Assembly (NCBI GenBank): GCA_951802195.1
Contig: OX637634.1
Location: 124,001-188,000 of the forward strand
From: Tausonia pullulans
Taxonomy: Eukaryota > Basidiomycota > Tremellomycetes > Cystofilobasidiales > Mrakiaceae
Length of the DNA: 64,000 bases
Direction: 5' to 3'
Below are positions 53,901 to 62,948 of this stretch, piece by piece (position 1 is the first letter of the stretch; each line of letters starts with the position of its first letter). The notes beneath the pieces were generated by a model, which saw nothing but the letters and a program-made list of their open reading frames with translations, was not told the origin of the DNA and did no database searches. Position numbers and translations under genes: made by a program.

Positions 53901-55415
53901 GCCAAGGGATACTCACAGAGGGAGGGCATTGACTACGAGGAGACGTACGCACCCGTCTCCCGCATGAACACCCTCCGCATCTTCTTCGCCATCGCCGCCA
54001 CCGACGATCTCGACCTCCTCCAGGGCGACTTCAAGACTGCGTTCCTCACCGCACCCCTCGTCGAGACGGTCTACATGGACCAGCCGGAAGGGTACGAGAT
54101 GAAGGGGGAGAGGAGCGGGCAGAAGCTCGTCGCTCACCTCCTCAAGGCTCTCTACGGCCTCAAGCAAGCCTCTCTCGCCTTCTACCTCCGGTCCAGCAGG
54201 TTCTTCGACACCATCGATCTCCACCACATCGAGGCAGACCACTGCCTGTACGTCGGGTGGAAGGACGGTCGACGGCGCCTCCTTGTCCAGTACGTGGATG
54301 ACTTTGCGATTGCTGGGAGCAGGGATGATATCGAGGAGATCATGGAGGCGATCAAGGAGGAGTTCGTCATCGACGAACGAGGACAGCTGGACGGAGGGAT
54401 GATGCTAGGGATGGAGGTCAAGCGGGACAGAGTCAGGAAGACCATCACGCTGACCCAGCGACGCTACGCGGACGATGTCCTCGAGCGGTTCGGTCTCAGC
54501 ATCGCCAAGCCAGCACGGACGCCCATGGACGAGCACAAGCAGCTTGCCATCAGCGAGGGGTCCACGTCCGAGGACATGCGGGGAGCAGATCAGTCAATGT
54601 ACCTCCAAGCAGTCGGCTCCCTCATGTACCTCATGGTCTGTACACGTCCAGACCTGGCCTATTCAGTGGGAGTCGTCAGCCGGTTCAGCCACGACCCCAA
54701 GGCCATCCATTGGGCAGCCATCAAGCGCATCCTGCGCTATGTCGCTCGCACCCGCTCCCACGGACTCACGCTGGGAGGACATCCCGACTCGCCGCTCGTC
54801 GAGGTTTGGACCGACTCGGACTACGCAGGCGACCACGAAACACGCCGCTCCACGACTGGATTCGCCATCAAGGTCTATGGCAGCACCGTCGTATGGGTCA
54901 GTCGCAGGCAGAAGGCAATCAGCAGGTCCTCGCACGAGTCAGAGTACGTCGCTTTGTCTCAGGCCTGTCAAAACGTTGTCTGGGTCTCCAAGCTCCTGCA
55001 GCAGATCGGATACATCGTCGACGACCCGATCCCCGTCCACGTCGACAACCAAGGGGCGATCGAGACGACGAAGAACGGCAACCACTCGGAACGGACAAAG
55101 CACATCGATGTCGCGTACAAGTATGGACGCGAACTCCACCAGTCAGGCACCATCTCGCTCCGCTACTGCCCGACGGACTCGATGCTCGCAGACATTCTCA
55201 CCAAGCCTTTGAGCTGGGAGAAGCTGGAGAGATTCAGAGGTGGACTTGGGGTTGGGCCAGGCAGTGCGCAGGAAGGGCTCGACGCTGCGCTCGTCACGGC
55301 GAGTGGGAGTGTTGAAGATTGTGGCTGTGGTGGCTGTGGAGGCTGTGGAGGCTGTGGAGGCTGTGGAGGCTGTGGTGGCTGTGGAGGCTGTGGTGGCTGT
55401 GTGGTGGCGCCGTGA
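50985..55415 (+). CDS. Copia-1 Gag-Pol polyprotein (1476 codons)
   Basis: Part of Copia-1b. Start MSSPFATEKHLRLFKLDKLD. Order: Gag (UBN2-type); zinc knuckle CHACGKKGHFKAECY near 240; protease WIADTGCSNHIT near 330; GAG-pre-integrase (HRRLGHASPTAMKRL); integrase (HSDLQGPMPVPSHQ; RTDNGGEYKSKAF); Gln/Pro-rich linker; reverse transcriptase (GRWVYALKKDNDG; VQYVDDFAIAGS); RNase H (TDSDYAGDHETRRSTTGFAI; DNQGAIETTKNGNHSERTKH); LADILTKPLSWEKLERF. The ORF runs about 105 bp into the 3' LTR, where a minisatellite adds a Cys-Gly-Gly repeat tail. Open throughout. Confidence 0.93.
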   Translation: MSSPFATEKHLRLFKLDKLDGSNYSTWSIRMQIALSECKCKSLVLGTETRPVATAEDAAGSLAASTWDERNEFALHRIQMAVSDGNLLRIAACETAKEAWDILKTSHKVEGTAGKLIVQKKLRDLRMDEGSSAQAYIEEFETLVAEAESLNMDVIKNPEQLALQFLSGLPPSLETFADVVSLQYQESEKVLTPKLVTTSLLSHIRTKSSRSGGSHSTEDSALKVDKATAVCHACGKKGHFKAECYSMVGKPKDHQGKGGRRDRRREHRRRKEEGGRNASKASSDAWNASDAWGLLAGEPLPQHRAAGGHSQSGARARPTQSAHSVATNNKTPWIADTGCSNHITSNRADLVDFEPFVTAIRVADKQTVNTVGRGHMHVTARINGNELAYRISNVYYIPHFANLLSVGQLTKRGAEVVFRGDHCEFRKGGKTFMKGVSWGRNLWKLDIHTAGRAAGRTKMGDTAAAYKLDEKEQVAILHRRLGHASPTAMKRLAKDHLLPDVSEDEIQQFAKQVCVPCLQGKQHRSPFPTSTTKAKQVLDLVHSDLQGPMPVPSHQNRSYMMTIWDDATQYHWSFALERKSEAYQTFVDWSKRVEKATGRSVKTLRTDNGGEYKSKAFQTYLRQHGILHQTTIPDTPEQNGKAERGNRTIEEKITCLLHDSDTLVNRGSYWAEAMNCATYLINRTPTSALDGKTPYEALHGEKPPLAHLRIFGSIAYAHDRTHKKHQSKTIKCIFLGYGEDEGKKAYRLQVYGDPNRRILFSRNVTFDERSNGPGEAELPLAVVDGKGEEDLEAGGENMQQKHNSQKHYSQEEQEHEAPSDMAPAPAEPRQRQQDVAPPASSGRPQRSRQPPAEYWKLPQHQASSHHTVEDQPSTYEEFAGYVPLAKPYHHPPRPLPTLPPPTVPKTFHDALESPHAEYWKAAMDDEMESMESNGVWELVDAPPDRKSVGGRWVYALKKDNDGQVVKFKARWVAKGYSQREGIDYEETYAPVSRMNTLRIFFAIAATDDLDLLQGDFKTAFLTAPLVETVYMDQPEGYEMKGERSGQKLVAHLLKALYGLKQASLAFYLRSSRFFDTIDLHHIEADHCLYVGWKDGRRRLLVQYVDDFAIAGSRDDIEEIMEAIKEEFVIDERGQLDGGMMLGMEVKRDRVRKTITLTQRRYADDVLERFGLSIAKPARTPMDEHKQLAISEGSTSEDMRGADQSMYLQAVGSLMYLMVCTRPDLAYSVGVVSRFSHDPKAIHWAAIKRILRYVARTRSHGLTLGGHPDSPLVEVWTDSDYAGDHETRRSTTGFAIKVYGSTVVWVSRRQKAISRSSHESEYVALSQACQNVVWVSKLLQQIGYIVDDPIPVHVDNQGAIETTKNGNHSERTKHIDVAYKYGRELHQSGTISLRYCPTDSMLADILTKPLSWEKLERFRGGLGVGPGSAQEGLDAALVTASGSVEDCGCGGCGGCGGCGGCGGCGGCGGCGGCVVAP

Positions 55416-55653
55416 GAGCGCTGCGCGGAGTGCCAAAGCTGCGGAGTGCCGCGCACAGCTTTTGAATATTCCTTGCCGCATAGCTACACTATTTAAGCTC
55501 ACTTCTTCTCTCCTGGCAGTGGACCTTCACTTGTTCTGAAGGTTCTCTACCAGGTTCGTACCTTTCGTAGCCACTGCCTATCTTCACTTGTTCTGAAGGT
55601 TCTCTACCAGACCCTCTCTCGTTGGCAGGCTAATCGCAACACTAATCGCAACA
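55311..55653 (+). repeat. Copia-1 LTR c with minisatellite
   Basis: Diverged Copia-1 LTR (TGTTGAAGATTGTGG...). Its first 100 bp contain a 9-bp minisatellite. Its end shows a doubled CTAATCGCAACA, so the terminus is either 55642 or 55653. Confidence 0.82.
55323..55400 (+). repeat. 9-bp minisatellite (GGCTGTGGA/T)n
   Basis: About eight and a half tandem units of GGCTGTGGW inside LTR c, in phase with the overlapping polyprotein ORF, so each unit adds Cys-Gly-Gly. Confidence 0.9.
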
Positions 55654-57164
55654 TCTACGGCCTCAAGCAAGCCTCTCTCGCCTTCTACCTCCGGTCCAGC
55701 AAGTTCTTCGACACCATCGACCTCCACCACATCGAGGCAGACCACTGCCTGTACGTCGGGTGGAAGGACGGCCGACGGCGCCTCCTTGTCCAGTACGTGG
55801 ATGACTTTGCGATTGCTGGGAGCAGGGACGATATCGAGGAGATCATGGAGGCGATCAAGGAGGAGTTCGTCATCGACGAACGAGGACAGCTGGACGGAGG
55901 GATGATGCTAGGGATGGAAGTCAAGCGGGACAGAGTCAGGAAGACCATCACGCTGACCCAGCGACGCTACGCGGACGATGTCCTCGAGCGGTTCGGTCTC
56001 AGCATCGCCAAGCCAGCACGGACGCCCATGGACGAGCACAAGCAGCTTGCCATCAGCGAGGGGTCCACGTCCGAGGACATGCGGGGAGCAGATAAGTCAA
56101 TGTACCTCCAAGCAGTCGGCTCCCTCATGTACCTCATGGTCTGTACACGTCCAGACCTGGCCTATTCAGTGGGAGTCGTCAGCCGGTTCAGCCACGACCC
56201 CAAGGCCATCCATTGGGCAGCCATCAAGCGCATCCTGCGCTATGTCGCTGGCACCCGCTCCCACGGACTCACGCTGGGAGGACATCCCGACTCGCCGCTC
56301 GTCGAGGTTTGGACCGACTCGGACTACGCAGGCGACCACGAAACGCGCCGCTCCACGACTGGATTCGCCATCAAGGTCTATGGCAGCACCGTCGTGTGGG
56401 TCAGTCGCAGGCAGAAGGCAATCAGCAGGTCCTCGCACGAGTCAGAGTACGTCGCATTGTCTCAGGCCTGTCAAAACGTTGTCTGGGTCTCCAAGCTCCT
56501 GCAGCAGATCGGATACATCGTCGACGACCCGATCCCCGTCCACGTCGACAACCAAGGGGCGATCGAGACGACGAAGAACGGCAACCACTCGGAGCGGACA
56601 AAGCACATCGACGTCGCGTACAAGTATGGACGCGAACTCCACCAGTCAGGCACCATCTCGCTCCGCTACTGCCCGACGGACTCGATGCTCGCAGACATTC
56701 TCACCAAGCCTTTGGGCTGGGAGAAGCTGGAGAGATTCAGAGGTGGGCTCGGGGTTGGGCTGGGCAGTGCGGAGGAAGGGCTCGGCGCTGCGCTCGTCAC
56801 GTCGAGTGGGAGTGTTGGAAATTGTGGTGGTGGCGCCGTGAGAGCGCCGCGCGGGGCGCCGGACCCGGGGAGCGTTGAACATTGTGGTGGTGGCTGTATG
56901 GTGGAGCCGTGAGAGCGCCGCTCGGGGCGCCGGACCCGTGAGGTATCGGACCCGCGAGGTGACAGACACGCCCCCTCTTCACCGCCACATAGCTAAACCA
57001 TTTAAGCCCACATTTTCTCCCCTGGCAGTCGACCTTCACTTGTTCTGAAGGTCCTCTACCAGGTTCGTACCTTTCGTAGCCACTGCCTATGGACAAACTT
57101 GTTCTGAAGGTCCTCTACCAGGTCCTCTACCAGACCCTCTCTCGTTGGCAGGCTAATCGCAACA
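55654..57164 (+). mobile_element. Copia-1c: incomplete Copia-1 unit, plus orientation
   Basis: Begins directly after LTR c with reverse-transcriptase sequence (YGLKQASLAFYLRSSKFF), passes YVDDFAIAGS and RNase H, and ends with LTR d (56813-57164, 352 bp). Gag, protease and integrase parts are absent; broken. From 55958 it is duplicated in inverted orientation in the left arm. Confidence 0.9.
56813..57164 (+). repeat. Copia-1 LTR d (352 bp)
   Basis: TGTTGGAAATTGTGG...CTAATCGCAACA with the doubled 70-bp segment. Same length as its inverted counterpart at 42026-42377. Followed by a Copia-3 fragment instead of a primer-binding site. Confidence 0.88.
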
Positions 57165-57355
57165 GGGAGGACTGGATGCGCGTCCTGCGTGCCCAGTGGG
57201 TGTTTGCTCGCAAGGTCGACGGCGCCATCGGCGCGCCCGCCGACGGCAAGGCCCGCTTCGTTGCCGACGGTGGTCGTCAGATCAAAGGCATCGACTTTGA
57301 CGAGACCCATGCCTCTGTCGCTCACCGGGACAGCGTCCGCACCTTCCTCGCCCTC
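57165..57355 (+). mobile_element. Copia-3 reverse-transcriptase fragment, right copy (191 bp)
   Basis: Same 191-bp fragment as 41835-42025, here between Copia-1 LTR d and Ty3 LTR type A. Encodes a short piece of Copia-type reverse transcriptase. A broken fossil. Confidence 0.8.
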
Positions 57356-57717
57356 TGTCAGGATCTTACGGGTTCACCACATAGGCTCCGCGTTTATAGG
57401 GCTGCAGAATCTCGCGGACCCGCCACCTCGGCTCCTCGTCTATGTAGCATCGCCCTTAATTGCTCAGCTTCCACATTTTTAGCCTCTCTTCAGCCACACT
57501 GTCACACACTCTTTGTTTTCTCACCCTTAGCCCATAAGACACTCAGTTCATCGTACATTTTGTTCTACACTCTGACTACCATTTGGATTCGACAAACCTG
57601 CCCAAGACATCGAAGCGAGCCTGTGTCACTGCCCGCACTTCAGTCTACTATTCCATACACGCACCTCCCCTTAGCACCCGTCATCCTCAGCCCTTGACCC
57701 TTGGGCCAATCCTAACA
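57356..57717 (+). repeat. Ty3 LTR, type A (362 bp)
   Basis: TGTCAGGATCTTACGGG...CCAATCCTAACA. Contains ACTCTGACT at 57569-57577, complementary to 57720-57728 just after the LTR. Confidence 0.9.
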
Positions 57718-57786
57718 TCAGTCAGAGTCACCGTGTGTCACCCGCTCGCTCCTAGTGGTCTCAACCTCGACACTGTCCTAGCCAAC

Positions 57787-58812
57787 ATGGATAATCCCAA
57801 CGCAGACCCTCAAATCGTTACCGAACTTGCTCTTGCAAGACAGCAAGTTGAACGCCTAAGGACCGCCTTTAAAAATCTCCGACAACAACAACAACAACAG
57901 ACAGAGGTTATCACCTCGCATCCCGAAGTCAAAGACTACCACGGGCCTACTCCCCACGCCTTCAGTGGCAAGAGATCAGATTCGGAGACCTTCGTCCTCA
58001 AGCTTGATAACATTTTTCGCCTGCAACCCGTGTCCCTCGGAACTGACGACATGAGGATTCAATACGCGATCTCACTCCTTACGGATGACGCTTTCAACTG
58101 GGTCCGCCCTTACCTCCTCGTCGATGATCCCGACCGTCCGGACTGGTTCGACACCTGGCCACGTTTCCGGGCCCGCCTCCTCAAAGACTTCGGAGAAATC
58201 GACCGCGTCGAAACCGCTCGGCGCGCCCTCAAGGATCTTCGTCAAACGACCACAGTTTCCATCTACGCCTTCGAGTACAAACGCCACAAGCTCCTCCTTG
58301 ACTTTGGCGATCAGTACCATCGTTTTAACTTCTTCGACGGTCTCAAGCTTGATGTCAAGGAACGTCTCGTCCGCGCTCAAAACTATGCCAACCTCGACGA
58401 TCTTATCGACGCCGCCATCGAATGGGACAACGCCCTCACCGACTTTCGTCACGCTCATGCACCCCGCAACGTCAGCCGTCCGACCGTCGCCTCAGTCGTC
58501 CCTCCCGCTCGCCGTACCTTGTTCCCGTTCGTACCCGTGACCAGCACCTCAGCCCCATTCTCTGGCCCCGTCCCCATGGAGGTCGACGCCACCTCTCGGC
58601 CTCGTGGCCCCCTCTCTGACGCGGAAAGGGAGCGCCGCCGACGCGACGGCCTCTGCCTATACTGCGCCAGCAAGGACCACCGAGTTATCAACTGTCCCAT
58701 CGCTCCTCGTCGATTCTTCAATATCTCGGCTATCTCGGCCACCAATACCGCCAATGACGTCCCTCGTTCAGCCACCATCAAGGAGAATATCAACGATCAA
58801 GACTCGGTGTGA
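57787..58812 (+). CDS. Ty3 element Gag (341 codons)
   Basis: Start MDNPNADPQIVTELALARQQ. Retrotransposon Gag core (FNWVRPYLLVDD; TWPRFRARLLKDFGEID; VSIYAFEYKRHKLLLDF) and a C-terminal zinc knuckle CLYCASKDHRVINC (C-x2-C-x4-H-x4-C). The same ORF, apparently identical, lies in the left arm at 40378-41403. Confidence 0.9.
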   Translation: MDNPNADPQIVTELALARQQVERLRTAFKNLRQQQQQQTEVITSHPEVKDYHGPTPHAFSGKRSDSETFVLKLDNIFRLQPVSLGTDDMRIQYAISLLTDDAFNWVRPYLLVDDPDRPDWFDTWPRFRARLLKDFGEIDRVETARRALKDLRQTTTVSIYAFEYKRHKLLLDFGDQYHRFNFFDGLKLDVKERLVRAQNYANLDDLIDAAIEWDNALTDFRHAHAPRNVSRPTVASVVPPARRTLFPFVPVTSTSAPFSGPVPMEVDATSRPRGPLSDAERERRRRDGLCLYCASKDHRVINCPIAPRRFFNISAISATNTANDVPRSATIKENINDQDSV

Positions 58813-58902
58813 CTAGCCGACCCGTCCGACCCGACGGGTTCGCCTTCGTCTGCCAACGGCCCCTCGCTTTTCGACAATATTTCTGGACCCCCTCTTTACT
58901 CT

Positions 58903-61900
58903 TTGTCCATCCACACCCAGATATCGGCTCACAGTCCTCCCATGCTCTCACCGGTCGATCGTTTTCCACTACCCTCCAACCCATTCCATTGCCTTTCCAC
59001 CGACGACATCCCCACGGCTTCCTTTCATGAGGAAGATCACGTCGTCCTGCCCCTCTCCATCGCCTTCGGATCCACCTCCTTCGACACATACGCACTGCTC
59101 GACAGCGGTGCCACATCCAACTTTATCGACTCGTCCCTTGTCGATAAGCACTCGGTTCCACTCGTGGTAAAGAACGCCCCTCGCGCCCTCGAGGTCGTCG
59201 ACGGTCGCCCGATCGCATCGGGAGCCGTCACGCATCACACCTCTCCCCTGGCCCTCACCGTCCCTAGGCATCGACACACCGAATCCCTCTCTTTCGACGT
59301 CACCTCCCTTGGCCACTATCCGATCATCCTCGGTATCCCCTGGCTCAAACGACACAATCCCTCGATCGACTGGCCAGCGCATTACCTCGTTTTCGACTCG
59401 CAGTACTGCCGGAGCTCCTGCCTCTCACGAGAAACCCCCACCATAGCCAAACCCCTCAGTCAAGTCCCACCATCGTCTTTCAACGAGGCTTCATCGCCCT
59501 CGTCCCCGCCCTTGTCCTTGTCCTCGCCCAAGCCCTCGTCCTCGCTCAGGTTCCAGTTCAAGTCCTCTTACTTGCCCGTCAGCCTGCGTCCACTCCTCCC
59601 TGCTGTCATCTCCGCCACCCGGTCTTCGCCTTACTTCTCCGTTATCCCGCCAACGGACCCGCTCGATCCCCCGGACCGCGAACCTTCGCCCTCGGAGGTC
59701 GACGTTCCCGCCATCGTCCCATCGGAGTACCACGCCTACCTCAAGGTTTTCGAGAAGTCCTCAGCCTCGGAACTACCCCCTCATCGGCCTTATGACCATG
59801 CCATCACTCTCAAGGACAACACGCAGCCACCCTTCGGGCCAATCTATGGTCTCTCATCGGTCGAACTCGGCGCCCTTCGTGAGTTCCTCGATGAGAACCT
59901 CGCCAAGGGCTTCATCGTCCCCTCGAAATCACCTGCCGCTGCTCCCATCCTTTTCGTCAAGAAGAAGGACAAATCTCTTCGCCTTTGCGTCGACTACCGC
60001 CGTCTCAATGCTATCACCATCAAGAATCGGTACCCGCTCCCACTCATCTCGGAATCCCTTGACCGGCTGGCCACTGCCAAGTTCTTCACCAAACTCGACC
60101 TCCGAGGCGCCTACAACCTCGTTCGGATCGCCCCGGGTGATGAATGGAAGACTGCCTTCCGCTGTCGCTACGGGCTGTTCGAGTACAAGGTTATGCCCTT
60201 TGGGCTGACGAACGCACCAGCTACATTCCAGCACTTTATGAACGACACCCTCCGCGACCTCCTCGACATCTCCGTCATCGTCTATCTAGACGATATCCTC
60301 ATATTTTCCCCCACCCTCGACACACATCGCCAACACGTTGCCACTGTCCTCGAGCGCCTCCTGACAGCGCGCCTCTGGGTCAAGCCGGAGAAGTGCGCCT
60401 TCCACCAGAACGAGGTCGATTTCCTCGGCAACATCGTCGGCGCTCAAGGCATCAAGATGGATCCCTCCAAGATCTCAGCTGTCACAGACTGGCCGGCACC
60501 CACCTCGGTCAGACACATCCAGTCCTTCCTCGGATTCGCCAACTTCTGCCGCCGTTTCGTCCACCGGTTCTCAAAAGTCGTCGCCCCCATTACGTCCCTC
60601 CTCAAGAAAGGCGTCCCCTTCCACTTCGGACCAGATCAACTCGCCGCTTTCAAGACCCTCAAGTCCAAGTTCACCTCGTCTGCCGTCCTCACCGTCTTCG
60701 ATCCCTCGCTTCCCCTCGTCCTCGAGACAGACTCATCCGATTTCGCTGTTGCCGGCGTTCTCTCGCAACGCGCCGTTGCCCCTCGCTCGCCACTCCGCCC
60801 GATCGCCTTCTACTCGCGCAAACTCAACCCGGCCGAACTCAACTACGAGATCCATGACAAGGAAATGTTGGCGATTATCGAGTGCCTCAAGGAATGGCGC
60901 CATTACTGCGAAGGGCACCCTTCGCCTCTTACCATCTACACCGATCACGAGTCGCTCCAGTACTTTACCACCTCCAAAGCCCTCTCCCGCCGTGAGTCCC
61001 GCTGGGCCGAGTTTCTCTCTGGTTTCAGCTTTGTCGTCATCTATCGCCCAGGAGGACGCAATACCGTCGCCGATGCCCTGTCGAGGCGACAGGACCTTTC
61101 GGAGGGGAGTCGCCCTTCGGACCAGACACCCAGGCGCCTGCTCAAACCCGACCAGTACATCATTGCCGCCAACTTCAGATCCCATCCTTCGGCCGCGGCC
61201 GCTCCCCTCGATCAAGTCCCCCCCGGCCAAGCTCCCCCCGATCAAACTTCCTTCGATACTATCGGCAACATCCCCGCGCCCTTCGAACCTATTGATTCGG
61301 AACCTCCGGATCCCATTCCCGACCTCGATCCTCGCCCCAAGCTCCTCCCTCGTCTCCTCACCGCACAACTCGCCGACCCATCACTCGCCCCCCTCATTGA
61401 CCTCCTCCGTCATCCGAATCGCCCTCGCTCTCCCGACGATGTCAAGGCCCTCCAGGGTCTCTCGCTCCACCCTACAGACCTCCTCCTCTCGCGCGGCCTC
61501 GTCCTCGTCCCCGACGATCACCAGCTACGCCTCGACCTCGTCCGCGCCTGCCACGAGCCTCGGCTCGCTGGGCACCTTGGCGCTCGCAAGACCCACGACC
61601 TCCTTCGACGCTCGTTCACTTTCCCCTCCGACAATACATTCGTCCAAACCTACACCTCCGGCTGCGACCTTTGCGTCCGCAACAAGACAAATCGGCGCGC
61701 ACCCTTCGGCCTCCTCCAACCGCTCCCGCCACCGTCACGCCCTTGGACGATGATCTCCATGGACGGCATCGTCAAGCTCCCGACCTCCGACGGCCTCGAC
61801 TGCATTCAAGTCTTCATCGATCGATTCACCAAGATGGTTCGTCTTGTCCCGTATTGCGAAGCCGGCTTCGCAGCTCCCGAGCTCGCTCGGATGTACCTCG

Positions 61901-62898
61901 ACCACGTCGTCCGGCACCACGGTTTTCAGACAGACATCACCTCGGATCGCGGGTCGACCTTCACCTCTTCCTTCTGGAGATCTTTCCTCTCTCTCATCGG
62001 CACCGCCCCTCATTTCACTACCGCCTTTCACCCCGCGGCCAATGGCCAAACCGAGCGTGCTAACGCCGTCGTCGAGACCTTCCTTCGGATCTTCTGCAAC
62101 CACCATCAAGACGACTGGGTCTCGCTCCTCCCCTCCTGCGAGTTTGCTCTCAACAACTCGCTAGCGGTCGCCACCCAGCACACGCCTTTCTTCGCCAACC
62201 ACGGTTACCACCCTCTCTCGTCATCTGACCTCCTCGCCGCCTCCACCTCGCACAATCCCGCCGCCGATGCCACCGTTGCCAAGCTTCGCGCTCTTCATAC
62301 CGAGATCCGAGATCATATCCTCGCTGCCCAATGCTCTTACAAGACCTTCGCTGATCAATCCCGTCGTCCTACCACCTTTCCAGGGGAAGACGGCAAGGAT
62401 CCTCCCCCTCCGATCTTCAAGACCGGCGATCTCGTCTGGCTCAATCGTCGCAACATTACCACCGATCGGCCCTCGCTCAAACTCGATGTCAAACACCTCG
62501 GCCCCTTCCGGATCCTCCGTGTACTCTCGGACGTCTCCTTCGAGCTCGACTTGCCTCCCACAGTCCCGGTCCATCCTGTTTTCCACGCCTCGCTCCTCTT
62601 GCCACACGCCCCCGGACACCCCGGTCAACACCAGCCTGCCGCGCCTCCAGTCAACGCCGCCGACCCAGAGCTGTACGTAGTCGAACGCATCATCAAGATG
62701 GACGTCCGCGACGGCAAGCACTTCTACCTCGTTCACTGGCAAGGCTATCGCGACGAGGAGGACACATGGGAGCCGTACGATCACGTTGCTCATCTTCGCC
62801 TTCTCAAAGCCTTCCACCGCGCCCATCCTGACCTTCCCAAGCCATCGCGCCGCACTGTCCGTCGCCCTTCTCGCCGTCCTCGTCGCCATAACACCTAG
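58903..62898 (+). CDS. Ty3 element Pol with chromodomain (1331 codons)
   Basis: Domains in order: aspartic protease (YALLDSGATSNFIDSSLV, near residue 60); reverse transcriptase (LRLCVDYRRLNAITIKNRYP; VIVYLDDILIFSPT); RNase H (LVLETDSSDFAVAGVLSQ; IYTDHESLQYFTT); integrase with zinc-binding HLGARKTHDLLRRS...CDLC, then ISMDGIVKLPTSDG, FIDRFTKMV, TSDRGSTFTSSFWRS and HPAANGQTERANAVVE; and a C-terminal chromodomain (VVERIIKMDVRDGKHFYLVH, then WQGYRDEEDTWEPYDHV). The order RT-RH-INT-chromodomain fixes the chromovirus branch of Ty3 elements. Open throughout. Confidence 0.93.
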   Translation: MSIHTQISAHSPPMLSPVDRFPLPSNPFHCLSTDDIPTASFHEEDHVVLPLSIAFGSTSFDTYALLDSGATSNFIDSSLVDKHSVPLVVKNAPRALEVVDGRPIASGAVTHHTSPLALTVPRHRHTESLSFDVTSLGHYPIILGIPWLKRHNPSIDWPAHYLVFDSQYCRSSCLSRETPTIAKPLSQVPPSSFNEASSPSSPPLSLSSPKPSSSLRFQFKSSYLPVSLRPLLPAVISATRSSPYFSVIPPTDPLDPPDREPSPSEVDVPAIVPSEYHAYLKVFEKSSASELPPHRPYDHAITLKDNTQPPFGPIYGLSSVELGALREFLDENLAKGFIVPSKSPAAAPILFVKKKDKSLRLCVDYRRLNAITIKNRYPLPLISESLDRLATAKFFTKLDLRGAYNLVRIAPGDEWKTAFRCRYGLFEYKVMPFGLTNAPATFQHFMNDTLRDLLDISVIVYLDDILIFSPTLDTHRQHVATVLERLLTARLWVKPEKCAFHQNEVDFLGNIVGAQGIKMDPSKISAVTDWPAPTSVRHIQSFLGFANFCRRFVHRFSKVVAPITSLLKKGVPFHFGPDQLAAFKTLKSKFTSSAVLTVFDPSLPLVLETDSSDFAVAGVLSQRAVAPRSPLRPIAFYSRKLNPAELNYEIHDKEMLAIIECLKEWRHYCEGHPSPLTIYTDHESLQYFTTSKALSRRESRWAEFLSGFSFVVIYRPGGRNTVADALSRRQDLSEGSRPSDQTPRRLLKPDQYIIAANFRSHPSAAAAPLDQVPPGQAPPDQTSFDTIGNIPAPFEPIDSEPPDPIPDLDPRPKLLPRLLTAQLADPSLAPLIDLLRHPNRPRSPDDVKALQGLSLHPTDLLLSRGLVLVPDDHQLRLDLVRACHEPRLAGHLGARKTHDLLRRSFTFPSDNTFVQTYTSGCDLCVRNKTNRRAPFGLLQPLPPPSRPWTMISMDGIVKLPTSDGLDCIQVFIDRFTKMVRLVPYCEAGFAAPELARMYLDHVVRHHGFQTDITSDRGSTFTSSFWRSFLSLIGTAPHFTTAFHPAANGQTERANAVVETFLRIFCNHHQDDWVSLLPSCEFALNNSLAVATQHTPFFANHGYHPLSSSDLLAASTSHNPAADATVAKLRALHTEIRDHILAAQCSYKTFADQSRRPTTFPGEDGKDPPPPIFKTGDLVWLNRRNITTDRPSLKLDVKHLGPFRILRVLSDVSFELDLPPTVPVHPVFHASLLLPHAPGHPGQHQPAAPPVNAADPELYVVERIIKMDVRDGKHFYLVHWQGYRDEEDTWEPYDHVAHLRLLKAFHRAHPDLPKPSRRTVRRPSRRPRRHNT

Positions 62899-62948
62899 GC
62901 CTCAAGTCATTCGCCCTCTCAGGAGTTCGGGCCTTAGCCGGGGGCTCC

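Larger units (their letters stand above)
50676..55653 (+). mobile_element. Copia-1b LTR retrotransposon, interior looks whole
   Basis: 5' LTR 50676-50944 (269 bp, shared with Copia-1a), primer-binding site 50945-50957, one long polyprotein ORF 50985-55415, purine tract GAGTGGGAG, and 3' LTR 55311-55653. The two LTRs differ in length and internal repeats, so they are not the matched pair expected of a single simple insertion, and LTR divergence cannot be used for dating. No target duplication identified. Confidence 0.9.
55958..60566 (+). repeat. Right arm of the 4609-bp inverted duplication
   Basis: Contains Copia-1c sequence, LTR d, the Copia-3 fragment, Ty3 LTR A, Ty3 gag and the first part of Ty3 pol. 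Here both borders are internal to continuous element sequence, so this arm looks like the source and the left arm the copy. The spacer between arms is 8010 bp. Confidence 0.92.

Noticed and set aside
55323-55400. Cys-Gly-Gly repeat as a separate cysteine-rich secreted protein
   Set aside because: It is the in-phase end of the Copia-1 polyprotein ORF and is produced by an LTR minisatellite; no independent start or signal peptide.
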